Origin: Bromus sterilis
Taxonomy: Eukaryota; Streptophyta; Magnoliopsida; Poales; Poaceae
Direction of reading: 5' to 3'
Assembly: GCA_950022295.1 (NCBI GenBank)
Contig: OX465595.1
Coordinates: forward strand, 221,243,770 to 221,307,769
Length of the DNA stretch: 64,000 bases
In this document: positions 34,525 through 45,964 of the stretch, piece after piece
Numbering within the stretch: position 1 is the first letter of the stretch
How the letters are laid out: each line of letters opens with the position of its first letter
Program-made: the position numbers and the translations under genes
Notes under the pieces: generated by a model
Seen by the model: the letters and a program-made list of their open reading frames with translations, nothing else
Database searches by the model: none
Told to the model about the DNA's origin: nothing

Positions 34525-34954
34525 CTGCGAAAAAGAGAGGTACGAGGGAAAATAGGCAAGATATGAACATGTACCATAGAATTTTTTTGAAGAAAATCAT
34601 TTTGAGCGCAGCAAACATATAGAGAGATTTATCGTTGATGCAGATTTTCTTACGAGTACTAAACTAGATTTCTAGTGGGTGCAAATCTAATGAAGGACTT
34701 GTATGAATATTGTGCACAAAGAGTAAATCTATCGATATGAATCTGAGTGATTTGCCTAAGTTAATAAATTCCAACGAATGAGGAATTTCTTACCTAGGTC
34801 AGATGGGAATCCTAGGAAACGCTAGAAACAGATCTCCCAAAGAGCAACAATCCAAACGGATCAAGCAAACCTAATAAAAATAAAATAAAATCAAGAACAC
34901 ATCTAGAATTCGAAGAGCAGATTGGAATGGATTCGAGTCTAGACTCGCTCATAC
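34525..34954 (-). other. Predicted intron upstream of the env-like ORF
   Basis: On the minus strand a donor-like GTATGAG at 34954 and an acceptor CTTTTTCGCAG ending at 34525 enclose 430 AT-rich bases without a long ORF. Splicing would put the ATG at 34520 four bases into exon 2. It is inferred from splice-site form only. Confidence 0.45.
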
Positions 34955-35170
34955 CCTAACTTAGTGACGTGAGAGATCTACGGCGGCGCGGATGTAAATC
35001 TTCGTCGACGGGAATGCCTCTGGCGACTTCCTTCCGGCAGCGAAGTGACGAGGAGATCGGCGGCGACGAAACAACACGGCTACACGCAAGAACTCGAGGG
35101 AGAGAGGGAGAGAGACGAAGTCGAGGGAGTGTGAGGGCTGCGCCGGTAGGGTGGATCGGTATTTATAAGG
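34955..35170 (-). promoter_or_regulatory. Internal promoter and 5' leader before env-like ORF
   Basis: On the minus strand TATAAATA (35167-35160) is followed by a CT-rich patch (TCTCTCTCCCTCTCTCCC, about 35120-35100). GC-rich leader sequence then runs to the predicted splice donor at 34954. This arrangement of TATA box, pyrimidine patch and GC-rich first exon is that of a grass gene promoter. It lies 480 bases past the end of pol, well away from any visible LTR. Confidence 0.5.
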
Positions 35171-35648
35171 GGACGTCTGACATAACTATCACATTCGATC
35201 CAACGGTGCTGATTTCGCGTCTCTCTGTATTCAACAGACGGATTTTGTAGCGGAGATCGCGGGAAAATCCCTACGAACCGAAAGATATGTGGTCCACGTC
35301 CGAGAGCAAACTCATCAAACATCGAGTATAAAATTTGGTAAAAGTTCAATAGATTTTCCTTCGGAATCAATGACATTCAAAGGGAATCTAATCGAGTGCA
35401 AATATACATGTTCACGAGAGAAAAGCATAGAGAGGGTAGGGATAGAATAGAGGAAAAATAGGGTCCGATACTTAATCAATCCAAGGGTAAAACAAATCGA
35501 TAGAAAACTCGGAATGATAAGTGTATAGGACAAACACCAAGCAAAAAAAACAAAAGAGCGAAAAGAACCTCAAACGAGAACTAACGAAAGTAAATTACTG
35601 CAAATAAGTAAACACATATAATACAGAGTATAGATAGGTTTGATCTTA
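35171..35648 (-). other. Spacer between Sirevirus-like pol and internal promoter
   Basis: The stretch has no credible coding sequence. It is AT-rich on the pol side. I see neither a polypurine tract nor an LTR start, so pol and the env-like ORF appear to lie in one internal domain. Confidence 0.5.
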
Positions 35649-36209
35649 TTACACGTTGCGTGAGTCCAATATGTTTAACTCACACCTTAGTGCACAAAAC
35701 CTTTTCTCATCCAGAGGCTTTGTAAAGATATCAGCCAATTGATCTTCGATACGAACATGGCTGATAACAATATCTTCTCACTGAACGTGATCTCAAGGAA
35801 AATGATGACGAATATCAATATGCTTCGTTCGAGAGTGTTGCACAGGATTATGAGAAATTTTTATAGCACTCTCGTTATCACATAGCAGCGGAATTTTTTT
35901 CACATGAATACCGTAATCTTTCAGCGTTTGCTTAAGCCATAGAATTTGAGTGCAGCATGAACCAGCAGCAATATACTCGGCTTCAGCCATAGAGATTGAT
36001 ACACAATTATGTTTCTTCGAAGCCCAACAAACAAGAGATCTACCGAGAAAGTGACATGTGCCTGAGGTAGATTTCCGGTCGACACGATCACCAGCCCAGT
36101 CAGAATCAGAATATCAGATGAGATCAAACTGAGCACCTTTGGGATACCAAAGTCCCAAGGTAGGTGTATGATCAAGATATCAAAGAATTCGCTTGACTAC
36201 AATATGATG
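35649..36209 (-). pseudogene. RNase H and end of Sirevirus-like pol
   Basis: The segment MAEAEYIAAGSCC with the catalytic Glu and PLLCDNESAIKIS with the catalytic Asp are followed by NPVQHSRTKHIDIRHHF. After a one-base shift near 35795 come QLADIFTKPLDEKRFC and RCELNILDSRNV, ending in TAA at 35649-35651. The closing motif is characteristic of Sirevirus-type copia pol (Opie, Maximus, SIRE1). The start of the domain (36209 to about 35990) is broken by frameshifts. Confidence 0.8.
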
Positions 36210-37087
36210 TTATTCTTTTGGATTTTCCTGAAAACGAGCACACATACAAACTGAAAGCATTATGTCAGGTCTAGATGCACAAAGGTAAAAGAGCGAACTA
36301 ATCATCGAGCGATATTTCTTCTGGTCGAAAGATTTGCCCTTCTCATCTGCATCTAAGTGCACATTCGTAGGCATTGGAGTCTTGATAGTTTTGCAATTGA
36401 TGAGATCAAACTTCTTCAGGCAATCCCTGAGATACTTCTCTTGAGAGATAAATGTCCCATTCTTCTGTTGACGGATCTGAAGTCCGAGAAAGAACTTAAA
36501 TTCATCCATCATTCGAGTAAATTCTTCGCTGATATCAGGGTTAGTACAGCCAAAGATAATATCATCGACGTAAATTTGACACACAAAGAGATCATTTTTG
36601 TATGCACGAGTGAAAAGAGTGGGGTCAGTTGTTCCTGGTTTGAAGCCCTTCTTGAGAAGAAAATAATTGAGAGTTTCATACCAAGAACGAGGTGCTTGCT
36701 TTAACCCATAGAGGGCCTTGTGCAACCTATACACCATATCTGGATTCTTCGGGTCTCCAAAACCTGGTGGCTGCATAACATACAATTCTTCTTCGTTTTC
36801 ACCGTTAAGAAATGCACTTTTGACATCCATTTGATACAACAATATACCATTGAAATTTGCAAGAGCAAGCATGACACGAATGGATTCAAGTTGAGCAACT
36901 AGAGCATAGGTCTCACCAAAATCAATACCTTCGATTTGGGTGTAACCTTGTGCAACCAGTCGATCTTTATTCCTTACCACAATACCATCCTCATCTTGCT
37001 TGTTGCGAAAGATTCACTTTGTACCAATGATATTATGCTTCTTGGGATTAGGTATTTCGACTAGAGACCAGACCTTGTTCTCTCAAA
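36210..37087 (-). pseudogene. Reverse transcriptase of Sirevirus-like copia
   Basis: The open part (36980-36210, 256 residues) starts inside RT. It contains QMDVKSAFLNGENEEELYVM with the first catalytic Asp, LYGLKQAPRSWYE, IYVDDIIFG with the second catalytic pair, FFLGLQIRQ and YRSMISSLFYLCASRPDI. Upstream, sequence up to 37087 continues the domain after a frameshift and a TGA where Trp is expected in GTKWIF-type sequence. About ten residues seem to be missing before FFLGLQI. The enzyme copies the element RNA into DNA in the particle. The sequence fits the Maximus/Opie group better than the BARE group; compare the copia at 23436-24983. Confidence 0.85.
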
Positions 37088-37749
37088 CTAATTAAGTTCT
37101 TCGAGCATAGCAGTCATCCAGCCTGAGTCCTTCATGGCTTCATCAAATTTCGACGTTTCTAGCATGGAGACAAACGAGAAATTTCCACAGAAGTTAGCCA
37201 AACGAGTACGAGAAAGAGTGGTGGGGCGACCTGGTTGAAGAATTTCTTCGAGAATTGAGTCGACGTCCACTCTTCTTCGGACTTGAGATAGAGCCACTTC
37301 ATTTCCTTGTGGCTCAGGTTCTCCTTCGGGATCATCTTGACCTTCGGGGTTAGCATCTCCTTCGGGTTCATCTTGTCCTTTGGGTTGTTCTTGTTCTTCG
37401 TGCATGGGTTCTTCTTCGTCCTGTTCTTCATTGTCTTCAGGAGGTTGATCTCCAGCGCCCAGGCTATGTGTGGGAACATTGGATCATCACCATCCCTGTT
37501 TACTTGATGTGCAATTCCTTCGACAGGACGAATATCTCCAATTTCCATTGACCTGATCACTTCATCCAAAGGTGGTTCATCTAGGTTAAGAGGTAATTGC
37601 TCCTTTTGAGAGCCGTTAGTTTCATCAAATCTAACATTTATAGTTTCTACAACTTAGCTAAGATGGGAGTTGTCTGTAAGTGTGAGAATTCGAACAATAA
37701 CCAAGAAGAAAACCTTCATGAGCCTTAGGGGCCAATTTGGAGCTATGAT
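37088..37749 (-). pseudogene. Acidic linker between integrase and RT (Sirevirus-like)
   Basis: Two overlapping frames are open here. The likely coding one (37405-37088) has an acidic stretch of imperfect PEGQD/PEGE repeats, then LSRTRLANFCGNFSFVS and a segment like the conserved start of copia RT (AMKDSGWMTAMLEELN). The sequence from 37410 to 37749 is the distal integrase region and is poorly preserved. Confidence 0.6.
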
Positions 37750-38458
37750 TCATATCTCTGATATAGCTGGAGCACCAAATACCCTAAGATATGATACATT
37801 AGGCTTTTTACCAGTGATAAGCTCATGTGAAGTTTTCTTTAGGAACTTGTGTAGATAAACCTTGTTGATGATATGGCATGCAGTGTTAATTGCCTCGACC
37901 CAGAACCTGATAGGAGTCTTGTATTCAGCAAGCATTGTTCTGACCATTTCAATAAGAGTTCGGTTCTTTCTCTCGACCACACCATTTTGTTGCGGTGTAT
38001 AAGCAGCAGAGAATTCATGAGTAAATCCATATTCATCAAGAAATTCTTCGATATGAGTATTTTTGGATTCATTACCATTATCACTTCTGATATGCTTGAG
38101 AGATAGTTCATACTCGGTCTGTGCTCTCTTAGCGAAAGTTTTGAAGATTTAGACAACTTTTCTCTTGTCATCTAGAAAGAAAACCCAAGTATATCAAGAC
38201 AAATCATCAACAATAACGAGACCATACTTGTTACCTCCAAGGCTAGCATAATTTTGAGGACCGAATAAATCCATATGAAGCAATTCAAGAGGACGAGTAG
38301 TAGTCATGAAAGTCTTTGCTGAATGATGTTTCTTTGTAATCTTTCCAGCTTCACAGGCACTGCATAGACGATATTTTTTGAATTTCACATTGTCAATACC
38401 AATGATATTCTTCTTCGAGATAAGAGTTTGAAGATTTTTCATCCCTGCATGACCAAGT
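37750..38458 (-). pseudogene. Integrase of Sirevirus-like copia, main part
   Basis: Reading on the minus strand from 38458 the order is as follows. GHAGMKNLQTLISKK is the end of the GAG-pre-integrase domain. CSACEAGKITKKHH is the zinc-finger Cys pair. LELLHMDLFGP carries the first catalytic Asp. At 38194-38196 a TGA stands where DDLSRYTWV-type sequence has Arg. IRSDNG and NGVVERKNRTLIEMV follow with the remaining Asp and Glu. The rest of the GAG-pre-integrase domain is 11.5 kb away at 49937-50139, because a chromovirus was inserted between. The sequence upstream of 38458 in the frame up to 38616 is chromovirus LTR and not part of this gene. Confidence 0.85.
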
Positions 38459-41400
38459 TGTCGGGACCCGGAATAGGCGTATGTAATTCCAGTCACGATA
38501 CAATCACATGGAGAGCCGAGAGCCGTACCCACTTGCCTAAGCAGACAAGGCCAATCACAGAACACTCTTGGAAAGCATCGAACATGAGGGGCATCCCATC
38601 CAGGCCGGATGATCAACTGAGATGGGTCCTCAACGTCCGCTCACAAGTCTAATGCTTATGGGTGGTGAATCCCATACTCATAGACAAGTCGCCTCAACCA
38701 TGTTATCGATTGAATCTTAACTCTTACATAGACTTACTCCAGCCCGATCACTTAGTCGGGGTCTAGGGCGGGCTCGATCATACAACAGAGTGTGCACGTG
38801 ACAGAGTCACGAGCAATCACATCGCGATGCCCCAAGCTGCGCACATCTAAGGGCCACTTGGTGTATAAAAGACCGCCAGCCAGATCACAACTAAGGTCTC
38901 GAAAACCCATACTAAGACATGCATGTTATAAACATACACGCAGCACACATGCCTAGTATGAACAACAGGTATCATCACATAACTCTACAAAGTACTTCTT
39001 TCTTGACTTACACATAGAGCATACAAAGATCACATGTCTGTGATCAACATTACATCATACAACGGAAGCAAATTAGGTCTGAGTACAGACAAGTTTAACA
39101 AATGGCTTAGAGAAGCCTTGTAAACATACATGCCCTTCCACGAGGGACCAGACTGCTGTCTGGAACTATACTACCAAGGTCAACGTCGAGCTTCACGAAG
39201 GTGACTCCATCGGGGTCCGGGTTCTCATCTAAAACATAGAATAAGCAAACGTGAGTACAAAGTCGTACTTAGCAAGACTTACATAAGAACTACACTACTC
39301 ATGCTCAAGTATCAAGGTAAAGGGAGGTGGGGTTTTGTCATGCAGAAGTGCCAGCTTTGACTTGGCTAGTCCTGAACGACGAGTACCAGACTTGAGGTAA
39401 GAAGCGTACACGAGTCCACTATCAAGTCTCCAACCAAATACACCACTATGGATACTTCCTCGACTTCCCCACGAGGAAGCACGCCATAGCACTCACGCTT
39501 ATCTTGCGAGTTTTAGAAGTATCCATTCAAGTTTTCTAATAATCAGGTACAGGTTCCAAGTAGTCCTTAACCGCGGACGCGGCTATTCGAATAGTTTTGT
39601 TAACCTTGCAAGGGTGTAAGCTACACACACATGACCATTGGTTACCGCCTTTTGCTCGCCACCGTTCAAGAGGTGACAGCTAGGATGTTCACCACGACAC
39701 TTCGCTCACAACCGGTCTATTCCAGGAGTCGACTATCTGAGTTGCCTCCGCTCGAGAGCCCGGCCGGATCAACGAAACGGACTCAAAAAATATAAGTGAC
39801 CGAGACGCCACCTCTGGCAGATGATTTTCCTGCCTCACAGGTGCACCCACATATCTATATGATGCAACCATTCCTTCATTCTTTTTCTATGCAGATGCCA
39901 AATGGAAAGCTCGAACTAATGCGACTCCTGGACGTCGACACGGATCAAGGTACTAGGCCGAGAGGGGTCAGTGAGCCCAATGTGTGGTTGTACTCTTTGT
40001 CTTGGATTACCATACAAGAACTCGGTGCTTAAGGCGGTGTTCAACGATACAACCCACTGTGTACTCCTACACAGCCTCTCATCGTTCACCTTGTATTAGG
40101 GTGGATTGACCAACACAGTTTCACTTTCATCAACACCATGTTCACTATCATCCCGACTCACATCAAAAGCATCCTCATTATAAACTCTAAGCATGCAGTA
40201 AGCAGTAACAGTTGCAGGGGCCTCATGATATCAATCAAATCCTATGTCAGCTAGGATTATGGTTTGCTTACTACGGTGACAAGATGATAGGTCATGCATC
40301 GGATATGGGTTCAATTATGCGGTAGAATCGACACGAGGTGATCTCCTAAACATGCATAAGCGAGACAGAGAGGGAATTGGGATTTTATAGACATGATCAA
40401 TGGGGTTTGCTTGCCTTGCTGACGAGGTTCACACACGGTGTCTTCAACGAAGGGGGTGGCCTCCGGTTCCTGTTCCACTTCTATCGAGGAAACAAAGCAA
40501 TCAAGGGATAAATATAATTGCGATGCTCAAGCACATGATAAGTTGTGAAAACATGAGGTACATGGTACTGATGTGTTGACAATTCCATTTAATTGAAGTG
40601 TATTGCAAAAGAACTGCAAATTCAAACTTCAAATTTGAATTCAAATTAAGCCATATGCAAACTTGCTACTGTTGCCCCATTTTAAAATGGTCAAACATGA
40701 TTTTTTTGCATATTTTTAATCCTTGCATTTTTCTGATAATTTTTCATATATATATGTTTAATTTGGAGTTAATATGAATTTTCTATGATTTATTGAAGTT
40801 TTAAACAATTTCTGGATTTTTTTGGAATTCTTTTAATTTAAATAAACAGAGAAATCTGTTTATTGCGTCAGCATGACGCAGTGCTGATGTCACAGGGTGG
40901 GCTGACAACAGGGGTCCACCTGTAAGCCTCAGTGGGGGTTAATCCCTGTTTTATTTTAATTAAGCAGAGGGTTAAGGGGTGGGTCCCACCTGTCATAGAC
41001 CCCAGGGGGGGATTAGCACGTGATTAAGGGCCCTAATGGCCTGGGCTGCCAGCGGCTCAACGCCGGCGTCACTGGACGCGGCGGAGCCTCGCCGGAGTGG
41101 AGATTTCGGCCACTGGAGAGCTCGCCGAGGCCACCAGAGGGACGCTCGAGGTCACCCGTGTCACCCAGTGCCTATGGGGAGGCTCGGGGGTGGCCGGAGC
41201 CTCGCCGGCGTCGACATGGCGCGGCGGCTGTGGCACTGATTCGTCGAGGAGGTCGCTAGCGTGCGCAAAAAAGAGAACGGCGAGAGGCGTTGGGTTCCTG
41301 GGGACGTCGCACGTCCACTGGACGTGGACAGGACGACGTGGGCGGCTCGTGTGCTCGACGGCGAGCACACCTGCGGCGAGGAGCCACGGCTCCAATGGCG

Positions 41401-42414
41401 GCAGGGGCTAGAGGTCGAGGGGGAACGCGAAGAGAGGGGAAAAACGTTGGGCTCCTCACCGTGAACGCGAAGAAGAGCTCGGGGAAGCCGGAGGGAGCTC
41501 GGTGGCGGAGAATTCGGAGGTCTTCTTCTCGGCGGCCGGCGGAAAATCGGCGGTGCTAGCGTCGGCTACAGAGCGTCCCGGTGCTTGATCCTCTGCAGGT
41601 CGACGAAGTAGAGGGTGGGGGAGTCTCTGGACATCTTTTCTCGGCGGAAGGAGCCCGTTGGCAATGGCTGTGTGCGCTGCTATGGTCTGGCGAGCTCTCT
41701 GCCGTCGACGGAAACGAACGGAGGAGGGGCGGAGGAAGAACCAGAGGACAGGGATAGGCTCGGGGGGGGGGGGGGTTCTGGACGACGCCGAGGTGCGAGG
41801 AGGAGGCCTAGGGGGGGTCTAGAAACTCCAGGGCGACGAGGTGGCGCCGTGCCCGCGCTCTGCCTCCACCGAGCTGCTTGGCTCGGCGGGGAGGTAGACG
41901 ACAAGCTCGTCTGGTGGGCTGGGCCGAGGCCTAAGGTAAGTTGGGCCAAAACCCCAGGTGAGTCCCTTTTCTATTTCTCTTTTGTTTTTTTTTTCTCTGC
42001 TAATTTGTTTGCTCTAATAAATAAAATACCAGAGCATTTTTAAAAATCCCCAAAACTTTTATGTGGGCTTAGGGTTCATGCCACTAGCCACTCACAAGTT
42101 TTGGTGACTTTTGAAATTCAAACAGTTTGAATTCAAATTCAAATTGGAGTTTAATTTAATTTCCAAGGCACCTTTTGATTTTTTGAATATTCCATGGGCA
42201 TGGGAATGAACCCAAACCACTTTTAAAATGATCACCATCATTTATGGGAAATTTCCAAATGTTCAAATGATTTTTGGAAAAAGATTTTTATCTGGCCAGC
42301 TGAATTAGTTTCTGAGGGCTTTTCTTTTCCCCATTTTTGAATTTCAATTAAAATTTTGCATGATGCAAAGGGCACAAAAAAACCCTAGCACTTACCCTAG
42401 TTGGGGTTCTGACA
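38459..42414 (-). mobile_element. 3' LTR of chromovirus C1 (3.96 kb)
   Basis: On the minus strand it starts TGTCAGAACCCC at 42414 and ends GGTCCCGACA at 38459. It pairs with 45965-49931; in the first 145 bases compared on the plus strand there are about seven mismatches. The outer flanks CAAGT (38454-38458) and CAAGT (49932-49936) are a perfect target duplication. The part 41020-41950 is GC-rich with ORFs in all frames. The same ORFs occur in the other LTR with frame changes, so I do not call them genes. A G run lies at about 41761-41774. Confidence 0.93.
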
Positions 42415-45265
42415 ACTCGCCCCCACTCAAAAGAATCTCGTCCCGAGATTCAGAAGTCGTCGGGAGGAAGGTGGGGTACTCGGCACGGAGGCGGTCTTCT
42501 CTTTCCCAGGTTGCTTCTTTCTCGGAGTGATGTGACCATTGCACTTTGAGGAACTTGATCTTCTGACGACGAGTGACACGCTCTGCGGAATCAAGAATAC
42601 GAACAGGGTACTCTCGATAAGAAAGGTCATCTTGGAGATCAAGCGTTTCATGGTCGACTTCGCGGATGGGGTCCTTGAAGCAACACTTGAGTTGTGACAC
42701 ATGGAATACATCATGTACTCGGGAAAGGTGCGGAGGTAGTTCAAGTTGGTAGGCAACTTCTCCACGTTTAGCAAGAATGCGGAAAGGTCCGATGTAACGT
42801 GGGGCCAACTTGCCTTTGATACCGAATCGTTGGGTACCCTTCAGAGGAGTAACCCGAAGGTAAGCCTTCTCATCCAGATTGTAGTTTTCTTGCCTATGAT
42901 GACGATCATAGTAGCTTTTCTGACGAGACTGAGCGGCTTTCAATCGATCACGAACAATGCGAACTTGCTCTTCTGCTTCCTTGATCATATCCGGTCCAAA
43001 GAATTGTCTTTCACTGGTTTCTGACCAGTTCAAGGGTGTTCGACATCGTCGTCCATATAGGAGTTCAAAAGGAGCCATGTTCAGACTAGATTGGAAACTA
43101 TTGTTATAAGCAAATTCGGCAAATGGAAGAGATTTCTCCCAATTCTTTCCGAATGAGATAACACAAGCTCTGAGCATGTCTTCAAGAATTTGGTTAACCC
43201 TTTCAACTTGACCGCTAGACTGAGGATGGAAAGCTGTACTAAAGGATAGATTAGTTCCCATAGCATTCTGAAAGCTTCCCCAAAATCTAGAGGTGAAAAG
43301 GCTACCTCGATCAGAATTGATTTCCAAAGTAACACCATGAAGAGACACAATTCTAGAGACGTACAAGTCCGCTAACTGGCTAGCAGTTATAGACTCGCGA
43401 ACTGGAAGGAAGTGAGCAACTTTTGAGAGTCGGTCAATGACAACGAAGATGGCATCATTTCCTTTCTGGGTTTTTGGAAAGCCGGTGATGAAGTCCATAC
43501 CGACTTTGTCCCATTTCCACTCGGGAATAGGCAAAGGTTGAAGTGTGCCAGCAGGTCTTTGGTGATCTGCCTTCATGCGACGACAAACATCACATTCAGC
43601 AACAAATCGAGCAATGTCTCTCTTCATCCTAGTCCACCAAAATCTCTGGCGTAGATCTCGGTACATTTTTGTGCTACCGGGATGAATCGAGAGGGGTGTG
43701 TCATGGGCCTCTTTGAGGATTAGTTGTCTTAGATCTCTATTCTTAGGTACGACCAAACGATTTCCAAAGAATACTGTTCCTTTGCTATCTGTGGAGAAAC
43801 ATTTAGTAACTCCGCTAGCAATGTTCTCCTTTATCCGGCGAACACCTCGTGCACGCCTTTGGGCAACTATGATTTGATCCTCAAGGGTTGGTTTCGCCAC
43901 CAAGTTGAAAAGAGATCCACGAGGAACAATCTCGAGATTGAGCTTTCAAAATTCTTCATGAAGAAGTGGTTGATACTGTTGTAACATGAGGTTGTTACAA
44001 TACGACTTACGACTTAGTGCATCAGCCATGACATTGGCTTTGCCTGGGGTGTAAGAAATTCCTAAGTCATAATCTTTTATCAACTCTATCCAGCGTCTTT
44101 GCCTGAGATTAAGATCTGGCTGGGTGAATATGTATTTGAGGCTTTGGTGATCAGAATAGATCTCACAACGATTACCAATGAGGTAATGTCACCAAGTCTT
44201 CAGGGCATGAACTACGGCAGCGAGTTCAAGATCATGGGTAGGATAGTTCTCTTCATGTGGCCGCAACTGGCGTGAAGCATAAGGTACCACATGTCTATCT
44301 TGCATAAGTATGCATCCTAACCCTTGCCGTGAAGCATCACAATAGATCTCGAAATCCCTTTTGGCGTCTGGAGGTGCAAGTACGGGTGCAGAAGTCAATC
44401 TTCTTTTTAGCCCTTGAAAGCTCTCCTCGCACTCGGGAGTCCATTGGAATTTCTTATCTTTCTTGAGGAGTTCAGTTAGAGGCTTTGCAACTTTAGAAAA
44501 GTTCTCGACGAAGCGGCGACAATAGCTTGCTAAGCCAAGAAAACTCCTAACTTGCTTAACCGATTCAGGTGGAGTCCAGTCAAGGACGGCCTGAACTCTC
44601 TCGGGATTGACAGCAATGCCTTTTGTAGAAATCACGTGGCCTAAATAGGTCACTGCTTGTAGCCAAAATTCACACTTGGAGAATTTAGCATACAGGCGAT
44701 GCTCTCTAAGTTTCATCAATACCAACCTAAGATGTTCTGCGTGCTCTTCTTCGTTCTTCGAGTAGATGAGAATGTCATCAAGATAAACTACAACAAATTT
44801 ATCTAGGTACTCCATGAAGATCGAATTCATTAAGAGCGAGAATGTGGCGGGGGCATTGGTTAAACCGAAGGACATGACGGTATACTCGTAAAGACCATAA
44901 CGAGTAGTGAAAGTCGTCTTTGGAATGTCCTCGTTTCGGATTTTGATTTGATGATCGCCTAATCTCAAATCCATTTTGGGGAAGACAGAGGATCCAGCAA
45001 GTTGATCATAAAGATCATTGATCCTGGGCAGTGGGTACTTGTTCTTTATCGTCGCTAGATTTAGCGGGCGATAGTCTACGCACATCCTTTTTGTTACATC
45101 TTTCCTCGTTACGAACAGAACGGGGCAACCCCATGGCGATGAGCTAGGGCGGATGAAGCCTTTTGCCAATGAAGCATCAAGTTGGGTTTTTAGCTCAGCT
45201 AACTCATGTGGAGCCATTCTATATGGGCGTCTGGAAATTGGGGCTGTGCCTGGAATAAGATCCAC
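42392..45265 (-). pseudogene. pol: Chromovirus pol: RT, RNase H, integrase, chromodomain
   Basis: One frame with two TGA stops covers the whole of it. RT is at 45265-44600, with FPKMDLRLGDHQIKI (first Asp) and VVYLDDILIYSK (YLDD). RNase H (44480-44000) has FEIYCDASRQGLGCIL. The first TGA (44189-44191) stands before HYLIG, where Arg is expected, and the second (43946-43948) after EEF. Integrase starts near 43790: an HHCC finger (EAHDTPLSIHPG, CDVC), then VGMDFITGF, EINSDRG and SSGQVERVNQ, so the three acidic residues are kept. The C-terminus has a chromodomain-like WSHHSEKEATWERED segment. The stop falls 23 bases inside the 3' LTR. Gag and protease are absent upstream. The Tekay/Del branch is likely. 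Confidence 0.9.
42415..42435 (-). other. Polypurine tract of C1, inside the pol frame
   Basis: On the minus strand TTTTGAGTGGGGGCGAGT directly precedes the LTR start at 42414. The pol reading frame runs through this tract into the LTR, so the end of the protein is encoded by replication signals. Confidence 0.8.
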
Positions 45266-45948
45266 TATGAATTCTACACATCTGTCGGGTGGCTAGGTTT
45301 AAGGAGTTGGGTTACTGGATGGTTTTGCCTGAGGATGACCATGGCTTACTAGGGGCTACAACCGATATGTCAGAGTAGCAAAGTACCCCAACACAATGGT
45401 TAGTGTGGCTATTCTGGATGGAAGACATCTAAAGGGGGAGGAAGAGCTGCAAAGGAATCACTATAGGTTTCTAGAACAAAACCTACATCAAACACTATGG
45501 AACTGTCGGGAATGCCACCTAAGAATTCTTCTGGAAAGACAACGGAAAGGGGGAGAATGATTTTTTCAAATGCATCAGATTCTGAAGAAACCTGGAATGA
45601 CTCGGACAGCATAACGGCTGTAATTGTAAGAAATGACAATTTATTACAACATGGAAACAACACTTACATACGATGTAAGAAATCAGGAAGCACAACAACT
45701 CCAACAAACCGATCACAACTTTCCTACGGCTACACGGAAGCAAACAACGAGATGTTCTAGTAAGACATAGATGAGCCTAGTCCTATCTTCCCGTAGAAGA
45801 GGTAAGGGTGACTCAGAACTCAGAACGAAGGGGGTAAGGAGAAAAAAGAAGCCTTACGTTGTTCCCTTATATACCTAGAGTAACTATATAACTATAGCAA
45901 GATAGACTCGACTTCAACCAAGGGTTGAATAATCCTACAGACAGTCCT
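45266..45948 (-). mobile_element. Leader of C1 fused to RT (gag and protease missing)
   Basis: Between the PBS and the start of RT there are only about 680 bases, against more than 2 kb expected for gag plus protease. No Gag or D-S/T-G-A motif is seen. The ORF at 45409-45663 has no recognisable domain. This implies a deletion of gag-protease with a breakpoint near 45270-45300. It could be a private loss in this copy or a trait of its subfamily. Confidence 0.7.
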
Positions 45949-45960
45949 GCTCTGATACCA
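45949..45960 (-). other. Primer-binding site of C1 (Met tRNA type)
   Basis: On the minus strand TGGTATCAGAGC lies four bases after the 5' LTR end. It fixes the minus orientation of the element. Confidence 0.9.
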
Positions 45961-45964
45961 AGTC

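Noticed and set aside
38459..38616. N-terminal part of the 38194-38616 ORF as part of the integrase
   Set aside because: This segment is chromovirus LTR; the copia protein continues at 49937 instead.
41020..42043. ORFs in GC-rich DNA repeated at 48529-49460
   Set aside because: They are in the two LTRs of C1; lengths and frames differ between the two copies, as expected of non-coding sequence.
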